Shown: positions 8,092 to 19,679, counted from the stretch's first letter. The stretch is 64,000 nucleotides of DNA from Psychroflexus tropicus DSM 15496 (GCF_000378765.1 NZ_KB905343.1:128914-192913); one strand, 5' to 3'. The notes: generated by a model not told the origin, from the sequence alone. Translations and numbers: made by a program.

Positions 8092-9522
8092 ATGTCAAAA
8101 TCAGCAACTTCGGTTTGGGAAAATTGCCTTCACTTTATCAAGGATAATATCTCAGATCAAGCTTATAAAACCTGGTTTCAACCGATAAACGCTGTAAAAC
8201 TCAATGACAATGCTTTAAGTATACAAGTGCCCTCAAAATTCTTCTACGAATGGCTTGAAGAACATTACGTAGAACTTTTGAAGGTAGCTCTTACCAAAGA
8301 ACTTGGTAAAGGTGCAAAATTGGTATATGTGATTCGTATGGAAAATACGGATGGTAACAAGCAACCTTTCACAGAAAAGATTCCAAGTACTCAACGATCT
8401 ACTGTGCATTCTCAATCTGTAGACTTTCCTGCTAAACAGAAAAGCCCAGAGTTGAGAAATCCTTTTGTGATCCCGGGAATTCGAAATTTAAAAATAGACT
8501 CTCAACTTAATTCCAATTACAGTTTTGATAATTTCTTGGAAGGCATGTCTAACAGGTTAGCAAGATCTGCTAGTTTGGCAGTAGCTAATAAGCCAGGAGG
8601 GACTTCTTTTAATCCATTACTTATATTTGGTGGTGTAGGACTTGGTAAAACCCATTTAGCTCATGCTATAGGTCTTCAGGTGAAAGACAAATTTCCAGAA
8701 AAAACTGTTCTTTATATCTCTGCAGATAAATTCACTCAGCAACATATCGATGCTGTGTCTAAAAACAACAGAAACGATTTTATACATTTTTACCAAATTA
8801 TCGATGTACTCATCGTGGACGATATTCAATTGATTTCTGGTAAGAAAGGAACTCAGGATGTATTTTTTCACATCTTTAACCATCTTCATCAAAATGGCAA
8901 GCAAGTTATTTTGACTAGTGATAAGGCTCCTGTAGACATGCAGGATATCCAGCAGAGATTACTTTCAAGATTTAAATGGGGACTTTCTGCAGAACTGGAA
9001 CAACCAGACTATAATACTAGAATAAAGATTATTAAGAATAAGCTTTACAATGATGGTGTAGAAATGTCTGATGAAATTTTGGATTATGTAGCTTCCAGAA
9101 TTACTACCAATATCCGAGAATTAGAAGGAGCCATCATTTCTCTTATCGCTCATTCTTCTTTCAGCAAAACGGAAATCACTATAGATCTTGCGGAACAAAT
9201 TGTAAAGAACTACGTCAAAAATAACAAGAAGCCAATTTCTCTGGATGACATTCAAAATGTAGTAAGTGACTACTTCCATATTGAAATAGAAGAATTACAG
9301 TCTAAGAGCAGAAAGCGAAACGTTGTACAGGCCAGGCAAATCGCTATGTATTTCGCAAAAGAAATCACTAAAACTTCGCTCACTAATATAGGGCGTCATA
9401 TTGGCCAGAGAGATCATTCCACGGTGCTGCATTCATGTAAAATTGTTTCCAATTTACAGGAATCCGACAAGCAATTCAGAAAATTTATACAAGATTTAGA
9501 GGTGAAATTTAAGCAGTTATGA
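8092..9522 (+). CDS. dnaA: Chromosomal replication initiator protein DnaA
   Basis: The initiator ATPase that binds oriC DnaA boxes and opens the origin. At 476 residues it has the standard layout: interaction domain I (1-85), a linker (about 90-140), an AAA+ domain with Walker A GGVGLGKT at 180-187 and Walker B DVLIVDD near 238-244, and a C-terminal helix-turn-helix with the DnaA signature RDHSTVLHS near 440-448. The 160 bp upstream hold no cluster of TTATCCACA boxes, so the origin is probably elsewhere. dnaN and recF are not adjacent. The stop overlaps the LMW phosphatase start (ATGA). Confidence 0.97.
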   Translation: MSKSATSVWENCLHFIKDNISDQAYKTWFQPINAVKLNDNALSIQVPSKFFYEWLEEHYVELLKVALTKELGKGAKLVYVIRMENTDGNKQPFTEKIPSTQRSTVHSQSVDFPAKQKSPELRNPFVIPGIRNLKIDSQLNSNYSFDNFLEGMSNRLARSASLAVANKPGGTSFNPLLIFGGVGLGKTHLAHAIGLQVKDKFPEKTVLYISADKFTQQHIDAVSKNNRNDFIHFYQIIDVLIVDDIQLISGKKGTQDVFFHIFNHLHQNGKQVILTSDKAPVDMQDIQQRLLSRFKWGLSAELEQPDYNTRIKIIKNKLYNDGVEMSDEILDYVASRITTNIRELEGAIISLIAHSSFSKTEITIDLAEQIVKNYVKNNKKPISLDDIQNVVSDYFHIEIEELQSKSRKRNVVQARQIAMYFAKEITKTSLTNIGRHIGQRDHSTVLHSCKIVSNLQESDKQFRKFIQDLEVKFKQL

Positions 9523-9977
9523 TAAGGATTTTAATGGTGTGTTTGGGTAATATATGCCGATCGCCGTTGGCTGAAGGTATTTTAAAATCCAAACTCAACT
9601 CTAAAATCTTTGAAGTGGATTCTGCAGGAACCTCTGCCTATCATAAAGGTGAGCTTCCAGACCAGAGGTCTGTTGAGGTGGCTCAAAAAAATGGGATAGA
9701 TATTACCGACCAAAGAAGTCGACCTTTTACAAAAGAAGACTTTAACAAATTTGATTACATCTACGTTATGGATGCTTCAAATTATGAAGATGTTATAGCC
9801 ATCGCTGAAAATGATTCAGAAAAAAATAAAGTACATCTCATTCTCAATAAAATTTTTCCAGGAGAAGACCAAAGTGTACCGGATCCATATCATAATTCTA
9901 TCGATGGTTTTAAGCAGGTGTTTGAGATGCTTGAAGAATCCTGCTCTGTAATAGCTAGAGAATTAAAAAAGTCTTAG
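9519..9977 (+). CDS. Low-molecular-weight protein-tyrosine phosphatase
   Basis: A 152-residue cysteine phosphatase. The P-loop CLGNICRS places catalytic Cys8 and Arg14 in the C-x5-R pattern, and VPDPYHN near residue 128 carries the general-acid aspartate. Length and motif spacing are normal for the family. It overlaps dnaA by 4 bp and is therefore probably made from the dnaA transcript. In other bacteria these enzymes act on tyrosine kinases of exopolysaccharide systems, but no such kinase is present here, so the partner is unknown. Confidence 0.92.
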   Translation: MIRILMVCLGNICRSPLAEGILKSKLNSKIFEVDSAGTSAYHKGELPDQRSVEVAQKNGIDITDQRSRPFTKEDFNKFDYIYVMDASNYEDVIAIAENDSEKNKVHLILNKIFPGEDQSVPDPYHNSIDGFKQVFEMLEESCSVIARELKKS

Positions 9978-10002
9978 TTTAGTTGAGGATTATTTAAAGT
10001 GT

Positions 10003-10722
10003 ATGGAAAAAAATATTAAAAAAGGTAAGTTATACCTTATTCCCAATCGGTTGGGGGATCTCCCTCCACTCGAAGTTCTACCGCTTTCCATAAGAAAAAT
10101 CATCAGCGAAATTGATCATTATATTGTAGAGAACGAAAAAGTTGCGCGACATTTTATAAAGAAAATTGTCCCTTCAAAATCTCAGCCTAACCTAGACTTT
10201 AAATTACTCAATAAATTTACCTCTGATCTTGAAATCCCAAATTTTTTGGATGCCTGCGAACAGGGGATTCATATGGGATTATTATCTGATGCAGGCTGTC
10301 CTGGTGTAGCAGATCCAGGAGCCCAAGTCGTAGCTTTGGCTCATCAAAAAAATATTCAAGTTGTTCCTTTAGTAGGGCCTTCATCAATTTTACTAGCCCT
10401 CATGTCTAGTGGTCTCAATGGGCAAAATTTCACTTTTCATGGCTATTTACCAATCGATAATCAGGAACGAAAACAGTTTGTAAAAAAAATAGAGAAAGCC
10501 TCCCTAGATAAGGAACAGGCTCAAATCTTTATAGAAACCCCTTATCGAAACAATAAATTATTAATTAGTCTTACCTCTGTTTTACATCCCTCTACCAGGA
10601 TTTGTGTTGCTGTAGATCTTACACTTTCTTCTGAATACATCAAAACACAAACAGCAGCAGAGTGGAAGAAAACAAGTATAGATTTGCATAAACGCCCTGC
10701 CATATTTATTATTCAGGGATAA
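10003..10722 (+). CDS. SAM-dependent methyltransferase of the tetrapyrrole methylase (RsmI-like) superfamily
   Basis: A 239-residue methylase. It opens with KLYLIPNRLGD, comparable to the first motif of RsmI, the 16S rRNA 2'-O-methyltransferase for C1402. It continues with GLLSDAGCPGVADPGA near residues 91-107 and VPLVGPSSILLAL near 122-135, which bind SAM in this fold. It is shorter than typical RsmI (about 280 residues), and Bacteroidota often carry this compact version beside a full one. Target assignment is therefore tentative. It sits 25 bp after the phosphatase gene and 26 bp before the YigZ-family gene. Confidence 0.82.
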   Translation: MEKNIKKGKLYLIPNRLGDLPPLEVLPLSIRKIISEIDHYIVENEKVARHFIKKIVPSKSQPNLDFKLLNKFTSDLEIPNFLDACEQGIHMGLLSDAGCPGVADPGAQVVALAHQKNIQVVPLVGPSSILLALMSSGLNGQNFTFHGYLPIDNQERKQFVKKIEKASLDKEQAQIFIETPYRNNKLLISLTSVLHPSTRICVAVDLTLSSEYIKTQTAAEWKKTSIDLHKRPAIFIIQG

Positions 10723-10748
10723 TCTCCCTTTAATCAAAATCCCATCTC

Positions 10749-11372
10749 TTGGAAAATGATGCATACAAAACCATTGAAAAGCCTAGTACTGAAATTCTAC
10801 TCAAAGACAAGGCAAGTAAATTCTTTGGTTATGCGTTTCCAATTCAATCAGAACAAGACGTAGAGTTTCATATTGCAGATTTAAAATCTAAACATAACAA
10901 AGCAGGTCATTTTTGTTATGCATGGCAAATAGGTGAAAATTATGAACACTTTCGAGTTAATGACGATGGAGAACCTTCTAATTCTGCAGGTATGCCGATT
11001 TTAGGACAACTACAAAATTATGAAGTAACTAATACTTTGATAGTTGTTGTACGTTACTTTGGTGGGACCAAACTTGGAGTAGGGGGTTTGATTTCAGCTT
11101 ATAAATCTGCAGCCAAAATGGCATTAGAGCAGTCTAAATTAGTAACTAAGACCATTGATTTCACCTTTCAAGTTATTTGTGAATACGATAAGATGAATCT
11201 GGTGATGCGTATGGTGAAAGAACAAAATTTAGAAATTTTAGAACAAGATCTTAAGCTAAAATGTAAATTTATAATTGGCGTTAGAAAAAAAGACTTCGAA
11301 GCTACATTTCAGCGTTTTGAAGCAGTTTTCGGCTTTGAGGTAGAAAGTGAACATAAATCAGAAGATAAATGA
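10749..11372 (+). CDS. YigZ/IMPACT-family protein
   Basis: A 207-residue protein of the UPF0029/IMPACT family. The N-terminal domain contains HFCYAWQIG, NDDGEPSNSAGMPIL and VVRYFGGTKLGVGGL (about residues 52-118), all strongly conserved in this family. The C-terminal DUF1949-like domain occupies about 135-200. The start is TTG 10749; the nearby ATG is out of frame. E. coli YigZ and its relatives are linked to translation or stress control, but the biochemical role is not settled. Its stop overlaps the prmC start by 4 bp. Confidence 0.88.
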   Translation: MENDAYKTIEKPSTEILLKDKASKFFGYAFPIQSEQDVEFHIADLKSKHNKAGHFCYAWQIGENYEHFRVNDDGEPSNSAGMPILGQLQNYEVTNTLIVVVRYFGGTKLGVGGLISAYKSAAKMALEQSKLVTKTIDFTFQVICEYDKMNLVMRMVKEQNLEILEQDLKLKCKFIIGVRKKDFEATFQRFEAVFGFEVESEHKSEDK

Positions 11373-12211
11373 CAGATTTGAAAGCTCTTAGGGCTGATTT
11401 TATAAAGACCCTTAATAGCTACTATGACAAAGAAGAAATCATAAATTTTTTCAGTTGGCTAGCGGAAGATATTCTTGAGCTTAAAACACATCAATTGCTG
11501 CTTAATAAAGAGGTAAATCTAGACGAAAATAAATTGGCAAAATTTAAGTCAGCGACAGAAAGATTACAGCGTCAGGAACCTATTCAGCATATTTTAGGCT
11601 ATACAGAGTTTTTCGGATTAAAAATCAAAGTCGATTCCAGTGTTTTAATTCCAAGGCCCGAAACAGAAGAATTAGTTCAATGGGTTATCGATGACTACTC
11701 AGCAAAAAATCATCAATTCTCTCTTATAGATTTGGGCACAGGAAGCGGATGTATACCCATCGCCCTTGCCAGACAACTACCTCAGGCCAAAATTAAAGCA
11801 CTAGATGTTTCTAAAGAAGCTTTGAGCCTTGCTGCAATAAATTCAAAAGAAAATAACGTTGAAATTGAGTTGATAGAAGAAGATATTTTAGAATTAGAAT
11901 ACCTCCAGGAGGTTGATGTCCTGGTTTCAAATCCTCCATACGTAAAATACGATGAGCAAGAAGGGATGAGTAATAATGTCTTGAAAAATGAACCCCATGT
12001 TGCTTTATTTGTATATGATGATGATCCTCTGGTGTTTTATAGAAAAATAGCTGAACTTAGCCTCAAGCAAAAAAAAAGACCAGTGATTTATGTGGAAGTG
12101 AGTCAATACCTGGCCAATGAAACTCGAGATTTGTTCATTAACTATGGCTTTGATCAGGTAGAATTAAGAAAAGACTTCAGAGGAAATGATCGAATGCTAA
12201 AAGCTTACTAA
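11369..12211 (+). CDS. prmC: Peptide chain release factor N5-glutamine methyltransferase
   Basis: Methylates the glutamine of the GGQ motif in release factors RF1/RF2. The 280 residues comprise a helical N-terminal domain (1-80), which holds the release factor, and a Rossmann methyltransferase domain. LIDLGTGSGCIPIAL near 120 is the SAM-binding motif and SNPPYV near 188 is the NPPY catalytic motif. IPRPETEELV near 95 is also diagnostic. Translationally coupled to the YigZ-family gene. Nothing unusual is seen. Confidence 0.94.
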   Translation: MTDLKALRADFIKTLNSYYDKEEIINFFSWLAEDILELKTHQLLLNKEVNLDENKLAKFKSATERLQRQEPIQHILGYTEFFGLKIKVDSSVLIPRPETEELVQWVIDDYSAKNHQFSLIDLGTGSGCIPIALARQLPQAKIKALDVSKEALSLAAINSKENNVEIELIEEDILELEYLQEVDVLVSNPPYVKYDEQEGMSNNVLKNEPHVALFVYDDDPLVFYRKIAELSLKQKKRPVIYVEVSQYLANETRDLFINYGFDQVELRKDFRGNDRMLKAY

Positions 12212-12281
12212 ACCCAATTACTGAACTGAATGAACTCGATATTTTTATCGATTTTAGCACAGGTTATATCAATTTTAATAA

Positions 12282-14294
<2,013 letters not shown>

Positions 14295-14302
14295 AAGAAA
14301 GT

Positions 14303-15217
14303 CTATACTTCAATCACCAAACTTTGATTTCTATTATCATCCTCGGCGTTGAAATAAAAGTCTATTCTTCCTACGTTAATTCCGGCCCAACCTACTTGGT
14401 TCACAAGCACCTTGTCGCCAATAGCATTTTCTACCACGCTAGGCTGATCTAAAAACGTGTGAGTATGCCCCCCGATTATAAGATCAATATTTTTGGTTTG
14501 CTTGGCGAGTTTGAGGTCATCTATTCTGTTTGATTTATAGCTATAGCCGAGATGAGATAAGCAAATCACCAGATCACAGTTGAGGTCTTCTTTTAGAATT
14601 TTGCTTTGTTCCTGGGCAATTTCAACAGGGTTGATGTATTTTGTTTCTTTATAAAGCTCCTTAGAGACTAGCCCTTCTAACTCTATTCCAAGTCCAAAAA
14701 CACCAATTGAAAATCCATTGACTTCATAAACCTGATGAGGTTGTACCATTCCGTCTAGAATAGTATTGGATACATCGTAATTAGCATTCAACATATCAAA
14801 TTTTGCATGAGCTAATTGCGCTGCAATATTGGCGATACCATTATCAAATTCGTGATTTCCAATCGTAGAGGCATGATAGCCCATTTTGCTCATCAGCTTG
14901 TATTCCAATTCGCCACCGTAAAAATTGAAATAGGGAGTGCCTTGAAACGCATCTCCAGCATCAAATACCAAAGTGTTTGGGTTTTCAGCAATAACATTTT
15001 GGATGTAACTATGTCTTCTGGATACTCCTCCTAGATTGGGATACTTGCTATCATTGGATGGGAAAGGGTCGATATGACTATGCACATCATTAGTGTGCAG
15101 AATGGTAACCTGTTGAGCATTGGAACTTGGCTTAATAGTACTCAATAGTCCAATCCCACCCACTGCTGTAAAAGCGGTTGCTGCTCCAGTCGTCTTTATA
15201 AATTCTAATCGTTTCAT
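14303..15217 (-). CDS. 5'-nucleotidase, metallophosphatase half
   Basis: The catalytic domain of a secreted 5'-nucleotidase/UshA-type enzyme, encoded alone. Metal ligands are in HTNDVHSH (near residue 41), FDAGDAFQGTP (near 92), GNHEFDNG (near 121) and GGHTHTFL (near 250). The N-terminus begins with KRLEFIK followed by a hydrophobic TTGAATAF stretch. That is a weak Tat-like signal with KR in place of RR. The C-terminal substrate-binding domain is the separate upstream gene, 3 bp away, so the two proteins probably act as one enzyme outside the inner membrane. Confidence 0.88.
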   Translation of the reverse strand: MKRLEFIKTTGAATAFTAVGGIGLLSTIKPSSNAQQVTILHTNDVHSHIDPFPSNDSKYPNLGGVSRRHSYIQNVIAENPNTLVFDAGDAFQGTPYFNFYGGELEYKLMSKMGYHASTIGNHEFDNGIANIAAQLAHAKFDMLNANYDVSNTILDGMVQPHQVYEVNGFSIGVFGLGIELEGLVSKELYKETKYINPVEIAQEQSKILKEDLNCDLVICLSHLGYSYKSNRIDDLKLAKQTKNIDLIIGGHTHTFLDQPSVVENAIGDKVLVNQVGWAGINVGRIDFYFNAEDDNRNQSLVIEV

Positions 15218-15220
15218 GGC

Positions 15221-15973
15221 CTAGTCTTCAAGTTGATAAAATCGTTCGTCCCTTTGGTAATCTATGCTGTCTTTTTTCTCAAAATAATCGATAAATACAT
15301 TCCTCAGCTTATAATCTAAAAGCTGAACATATTTGGAGGATAGGAAAAAATCCATACTATCTCCTCCTTTTACCAAGTAGTCTGAAGTGGCAACGTAATA
15401 GCTTTGCTCCTGAATTGGCTCTGCATTTATGTTAAACTCCTCTAGATTGCCCTCCGCATTCAAAATTATTTGCAAACCGGAAATGGGATGAGCTGTTTTA
15501 TTTTTAACCAAATAGTCTACCAGCAATTGAAGCTCTTTCGAAGACAACTCTGCTACGGCCACTTTATTTTCAAAAGGCATAATGTTGTAGGCGGTCTTGG
15601 TAGTGATAGCTCCAGCATTAATACCAGAACGAATTCCTCCATAATTAAGTAAAACAATGTCTATGTCTCGACCTGTTTTTGACTTGAAAACAGGATTGGC
15701 CATTTCCATCACCGCATCTGCCATCATGTTTCCAAGTGGTGTATTCAATTTATAGTCAGACTTATACATGGCCTTAGGAGTATAAGAGAGTTTGCCTTCC
15801 ATTTCCTGTGTGATCCGCTCTCGATAAGGACGAATGAATTCTTCGATATTTTCTTCCGCTGGTATAGAGTCGTTGATCTGTATTTGCTGTCCTTTAACGA
15901 AGCTCAATTGTTTCGGTTGCTCTTTACAGGCTAAGAAACAGCCGATACACATGAGGAAATAGAATTTTTTCAT
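15221..15973 (-). CDS. 5'-nucleotidase C-terminal domain lipoprotein
   Basis: A 250-residue lipoprotein (lipobox FLAC, Cys16) that consists only of the 5_nucleotid_C substrate-binding domain. The segment NYGGIRSGINAGAIT near residues 108-123 and the MPFENKVAV segment near 130 are typical of the nucleotide-binding half of UshA. It has no metallophosphatase motifs; those are on the downstream gene 3 bp away. It is the first gene of this two-gene reverse operon. Bacteroidota are known to carry this split arrangement, and the complex formation is inferred. Confidence 0.86.
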   Translation of the reverse strand: MKKFYFLMCIGCFLACKEQPKQLSFVKGQQIQINDSIPAEENIEEFIRPYRERITQEMEGKLSYTPKAMYKSDYKLNTPLGNMMADAVMEMANPVFKSKTGRDIDIVLLNYGGIRSGINAGAITTKTAYNIMPFENKVAVAELSSKELQLLVDYLVKNKTAHPISGLQIILNAEGNLEEFNINAEPIQEQSYYVATSDYLVKGGDSMDFFLSSKYVQLLDYKLRNVFIDYFEKKDSIDYQRDERFYQLED

Positions 15974-16102
15974 TTGGCCATGAATTTGAGATGTAAAGAT
16001 AACTGCTTTTTTAAAAAATCCGCTGATTCTTGGTAACTCAAAGTTGTTGATTCTATGAAATTATTTTTTGTTTTAATTAGGTGGATAAGAATCTAATTTT
16101 GG

Positions 16103-16110
16103 TATTTTTG
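16103..16110 (+). promoter_or_regulatory. -7 promoter box upstream of the CPA2 antiporter gene
   Basis: TATTTTTG matches TAnnTTTG and ends 19 nt before the ATG at 16130, which would give a short leader of about 14 nt. No convincing -33 TTG is seen at normal spacing. Confidence 0.45.
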
Positions 16111-16129
16111 AAATTAACAACTTCACGCT

Positions 16130-18133
16130 ATGGAAATTCCTTTACTTAAAGAAATAGTTATTGTATTAGGGATTTCAATTGTGATTATTCTGGCTTTCCA
16201 AAAGCTAAAAGTGCCTTCTATTCTAGGATTTTTGTTCGCTGGAATTATAGTAGGGCCAAGTGCATTTCATCTTCTCAGCTCTTCTCACGAGGTGGAACTT
16301 CTTTCAGAAATTGGTATTATTTTTCTATTGTTCATCATTGGAATAGAGTTGTCATTTAGTGGATTGATGAAGATAAAGAAGACCGTATTTATAGGAGGCG
16401 GTCTTCAAGTAGGTGGTACTATACTAATTACCGCCTTAGTGGCGATAGCTTTAGGTGTAACAATCAATACAGCCATTTTTATAGGCTTCCTTATTTCATT
16501 AAGCAGTACCGCTATCGTACTTAAAATGCTTCAGGAAAAAGGGGAGATCGAATCTCCACATGGGCGTATCGCCCTTGGTGTTTTGATTTTTCAGGATATT
16601 ATCGTAGTCCCCATGATGCTACTTACACCAATTCTTGCAGGTAAATCTGAGAATATAGGTGAAACTTTATTATTACTCTTAGCCAAATTAATTGGGGTAG
16701 GAATCGTGGTATTTGTCCTTCAAAAATATGTTGTCCCTTATATCTTTAAGTTGGTAGTAAAATCAAAAAACAGAGAATTATTTATCCTAACCACTGTAGT
16801 TTTTTGTTTTTCTGTAGCCTGGCTCACTTCCTCTGTAGGTCTTTCTTTGGCACTAGGTGCATTTTTCGCCGGATTGATTATTTCTGAATCTGAATATAGC
16901 CATCAGGCTACGGCCAATGTGCTTCCTTTCAGAGAAATATTTATCAGTTTTTTCTTTATTTCCGTCGGTTCTCTTTTGGACATCTCTTTTTTTATAAATA
17001 ATGTCCTTTATATTTTACTATTCGTGCTTGCTGTTTTATTGATAAAGATGCTTATTGTGGGATTTGTAACTCTGGTTTTAAAAAATCAGCCACGAACCGC
17101 CTTCATGTCTGCTTTTAGTATTTTTCAGGTAGGTGAATTCTCTCTGCTGCTTTCTACGGTTGGCTTGCAGAATGATTTATTACCCGAGGCCCTATATCAA
17201 TACTTTTTGGCAGTTTCTATTCTAACTATGGCCTTAACGCCCTTCATTTTGCAGAAATCACATCAAATGACAGATTTTTTGCTTAAAGCTGCGATTCCTA
17301 AAAAGGTAAGGCGACGATTAGATAAAATAAAGTTCGATCATAACGACCCGGAATCAGATCAATCTCATGATTGGAAAGATCACGTCGTTATTGTAGGTTA
17401 TGGCATCAACGGTAAGAATATTTCCAGAGTGACCTCTCATATTGATGTGCCTTATGTTATTGTTGATATGGATTATGAAGCTATAAAAGAAGCCAAAGCA
17501 AAAAATCAGCCTATTGTTTTTGGAGATGCTTCCGATCCAGAAATTCTTAAGCTTATCAATATTCAGAAGGCTAGAGTAGTGGTGATAGCTATTTCAGACC
17601 CAAATGTGACCAAAAAGATTATTTCATCGGTGAGGCTGTTTTCTCAAACCGTTTATATTATTGTGAGAACACGTTACGTTAAGGAGATTGAGGAGAACAT
17701 GAAGATTGGTGCCGACGAAGTTATTCCAGAAGAATTTGAAACTTCAATAGAAATTTTCACTCGAGTATTAAGGCAATATATGGTGACGCAAAGTGATATT
17801 GAAAGCATTGTCACCAGTATTAGGTCTTCAGATTATGAGATGTTAACCAGTATAAAACCTACCACTACTAATGCTGTATTCCAGCAGCTTGATATCCCAA
17901 ATAAAGAGGTGGCTACCTTGCATGTTCAGCATGATAATAATTCTATTGCAGGCAGATCGATAGAGACCTCTGGTATTGGAAAAAATTATAATGTCACTGT
18001 GTTAGCGATCAAGCGAGGCAGAAAATACATTTCAGATATTCAACCCGATACCCACATAGAGATCGATGATTTGGTTTATATTTTTGGAGCTCCTAGTGAT
18101 ATCAATGCCTTAAACAAAGCGATAAAATTTTAA
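16130..18133 (+). CDS. CPA2-family monovalent cation:proton antiporter with RCK domains
   Basis: A 667-residue inner-membrane protein. Residues 1-385 form about 12 hydrophobic helices of the Na+/H+ exchanger fold (Kef/YbaL type). A TrkA-N/RCK NAD-binding domain starts at HVVIVGYGINGKN near 415, with the G-x-G-x-x-G pattern. A TrkA_C domain lies at about 585-667. This is the Kef-like layout for K+ or Na+ efflux in exchange for protons, gated by nucleotide or thiol ligands. It is monocistronic. Ion selectivity cannot be read from the sequence. Confidence 0.92.
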   Translation: MEIPLLKEIVIVLGISIVIILAFQKLKVPSILGFLFAGIIVGPSAFHLLSSSHEVELLSEIGIIFLLFIIGIELSFSGLMKIKKTVFIGGGLQVGGTILITALVAIALGVTINTAIFIGFLISLSSTAIVLKMLQEKGEIESPHGRIALGVLIFQDIIVVPMMLLTPILAGKSENIGETLLLLLAKLIGVGIVVFVLQKYVVPYIFKLVVKSKNRELFILTTVVFCFSVAWLTSSVGLSLALGAFFAGLIISESEYSHQATANVLPFREIFISFFFISVGSLLDISFFINNVLYILLFVLAVLLIKMLIVGFVTLVLKNQPRTAFMSAFSIFQVGEFSLLLSTVGLQNDLLPEALYQYFLAVSILTMALTPFILQKSHQMTDFLLKAAIPKKVRRRLDKIKFDHNDPESDQSHDWKDHVVIVGYGINGKNISRVTSHIDVPYVIVDMDYEAIKEAKAKNQPIVFGDASDPEILKLINIQKARVVVIAISDPNVTKKIISSVRLFSQTVYIIVRTRYVKEIEENMKIGADEVIPEEFETSIEIFTRVLRQYMVTQSDIESIVTSIRSSDYEMLTSIKPTTTNAVFQQLDIPNKEVATLHVQHDNNSIAGRSIETSGIGKNYNVTVLAIKRGRKYISDIQPDTHIEIDDLVYIFGAPSDINALNKAIKF

Positions 18134-18231
18134 GCAGGAAGTCAATTTCAGTTTCATAAAAATAGAGGTTACCAGGATAATATTCCTGCTGAAAAAATTA
18201 AATATCGATTATAATACCAAAGAGATTCACG

Positions 18232-18239
18232 TATATTTG
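18232..18239 (+). promoter_or_regulatory. -7 promoter box upstream of the DUF6913-dapA unit
   Basis: TATATTTG is a full match to TAnnTTTG and lies 16 nt before the GTG start at 18256. It supports that non-ATG start and marks the promoter for the DUF6913-dapA transcript. Confidence 0.5.
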
Positions 18240-18255
18240 AAGTAAATTTTTTAAG

Positions 18256-18753
18256 GTGCTTAACTCAATTCAGACCTATTTTTTAAACAAAAAGTTAGAC
18301 TCCAAGTTTTCTCAAAAATCTGAAGAAAACTTTGGACATAAGATCGGGATTTTATTTAATGATGATGTTTCAGATCGGTATCAGTTGCAACAATTAGTCG
18401 AATCTAATTATGGCGTCAGTGATTCTGATATAAGCCTTTTGGGATTTAGTAGACACCGATACGATCGAGTCGAGAAACCAGATTTTGTTTTTATCCAGAA
18501 GGATTTTACCATTTTTGGCGAGCCAAAATCTGAAGTAATTACAAAATTCACCAATACAAAATACGAGTATCTTTTCAATTTTTTTGGTCAAGATGAGCTT
18601 TGCCTTGAAATTGTGGCCTTGTTGACAAAAGCTAAGCTTAAAGTAGGGTTAAATGAATCTAATGAGAGGATTAATGATATTTCCTTTGCGATGGATTCCA
18701 AAAATCTTGATTTTTTTAAAGAAAGTTCAATATATATAAAACATATAATTTAA
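18256..18753 (+). CDS. DUF6913-like cytoplasmic protein
   Basis: A 165-residue protein of unknown function, starting at GTG 18256. It has no signal peptide, membrane helix or enzyme motif. It resembles the family of short conserved proteins (DUF6913) found beside dapA in flavobacteria; this assignment is from memory of gene order and general sequence character. It ends 7 bp before dapA, so the two are co-transcribed. The protein is rich in Asp, Phe and Lys. Confidence 0.7.
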   Translation: MLNSIQTYFLNKKLDSKFSQKSEENFGHKIGILFNDDVSDRYQLQQLVESNYGVSDSDISLLGFSRHRYDRVEKPDFVFIQKDFTIFGEPKSEVITKFTNTKYEYLFNFFGQDELCLEIVALLTKAKLKVGLNESNERINDISFAMDSKNLDFFKESSIYIKHII

Positions 18754-18760
18754 GTAAGAG

Positions 18761-19636
18761 ATGACAAATTTAAAAGGCACGGGAGTTGCCTTAGCTACTC
18801 CTTTTACCAGTGAAAATGAAATTGATGAAATAGCTCTCAAACGATTAGTGAGTTATCAAATCAATAATGGCATCGATTATATTGTAGTGCTTGGAACAAC
18901 AGCAGAAAATGCAACGCTAAATGCATATGAAAAAGAGCTAGTCAAATCCATAATCAAAAAAGAAACTAATGGTAAGCTTCCCTTAGTACTTGGGATTGGA
19001 GGAAATAATACTTCTCAGGTGGTAGAGGAGCTTAAGACTCAGAATGTTGAAGGTTTCGATGCTATACTGTCTGTTTCACCATATTATAACAAGCCTACTC
19101 AGGAAGGAATTTATCAACATTTTGCAGAGGTGTCCAAAGCATCACCGCTTCCTATCATATTGTATAATGTGCCTGGTAGAACAGGGTCTCATATGTTACC
19201 TCTTACTGTAGTCCGCTTAGCTAATGATTTCGATAATATTATAGGTATCAAAGAAGCCTCTGGCGATATGGTACAAGCCATGCAGATCATAAGGGATACT
19301 CCATCCAATTTCCTAGTCATTTCTGGTGATGACATGATAACTCTCCCTATGGTACTTTCTGGAGGGGCAGGAGTAATTTCGGTGATGGCACAAGGATTTC
19401 CTGAAGAATTTTCCAGAATGGTAAATTTAGGGCTCCAGAAAAAGGTTGATGAAGCTTACGCCATTCAATATCAACTCATGGATGGGGTAGATCTCATATT
19501 TAAAGAAGGTAATCCAGCTGGTATTAAAGCCGTTTTTGAGCTTAAAAAACTTGCAGAAAGTCATGTAAGGTTACCATTGATGAAAGCTTCGCCAGAGTTG
19601 AAATCTGCGCTTAGTGTTTTTATTAATCAATTGTAA
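18761..19636 (+). CDS. dapA: 4-hydroxy-tetrahydrodipicolinate synthase
   Basis: Condenses pyruvate with aspartate semialdehyde in the diaminopimelate/lysine pathway. The 291-residue TIM barrel carries Schiff-base Lys164 in GIKEASGD, Tyr135 in LYNVPGRTG and Arg140. The substrate loop reads LGTTAEN, with Ala where many family members have Gly. All catalytic residues are present. It follows the DUF6913 gene by 7 bp. bamD then has its own promoter. Confidence 0.94.
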   Translation: MTNLKGTGVALATPFTSENEIDEIALKRLVSYQINNGIDYIVVLGTTAENATLNAYEKELVKSIIKKETNGKLPLVLGIGGNNTSQVVEELKTQNVEGFDAILSVSPYYNKPTQEGIYQHFAEVSKASPLPIILYNVPGRTGSHMLPLTVVRLANDFDNIIGIKEASGDMVQAMQIIRDTPSNFLVISGDDMITLPMVLSGGAGVISVMAQGFPEEFSRMVNLGLQKKVDEAYAIQYQLMDGVDLIFKEGNPAGIKAVFELKKLAESHVRLPLMKASPELKSALSVFINQL

Positions 19637-19679
19637 TAAGCTCGATACTATTGCGTTTTTATTATCGAAGATTTATGCC

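Noticed and set aside
12237-12250. Weak hairpin after prmC as a terminator
   Set aside because: The five-base A+T-rich stem is too weak, and the T-run is short. ligA could be read through from prmC.
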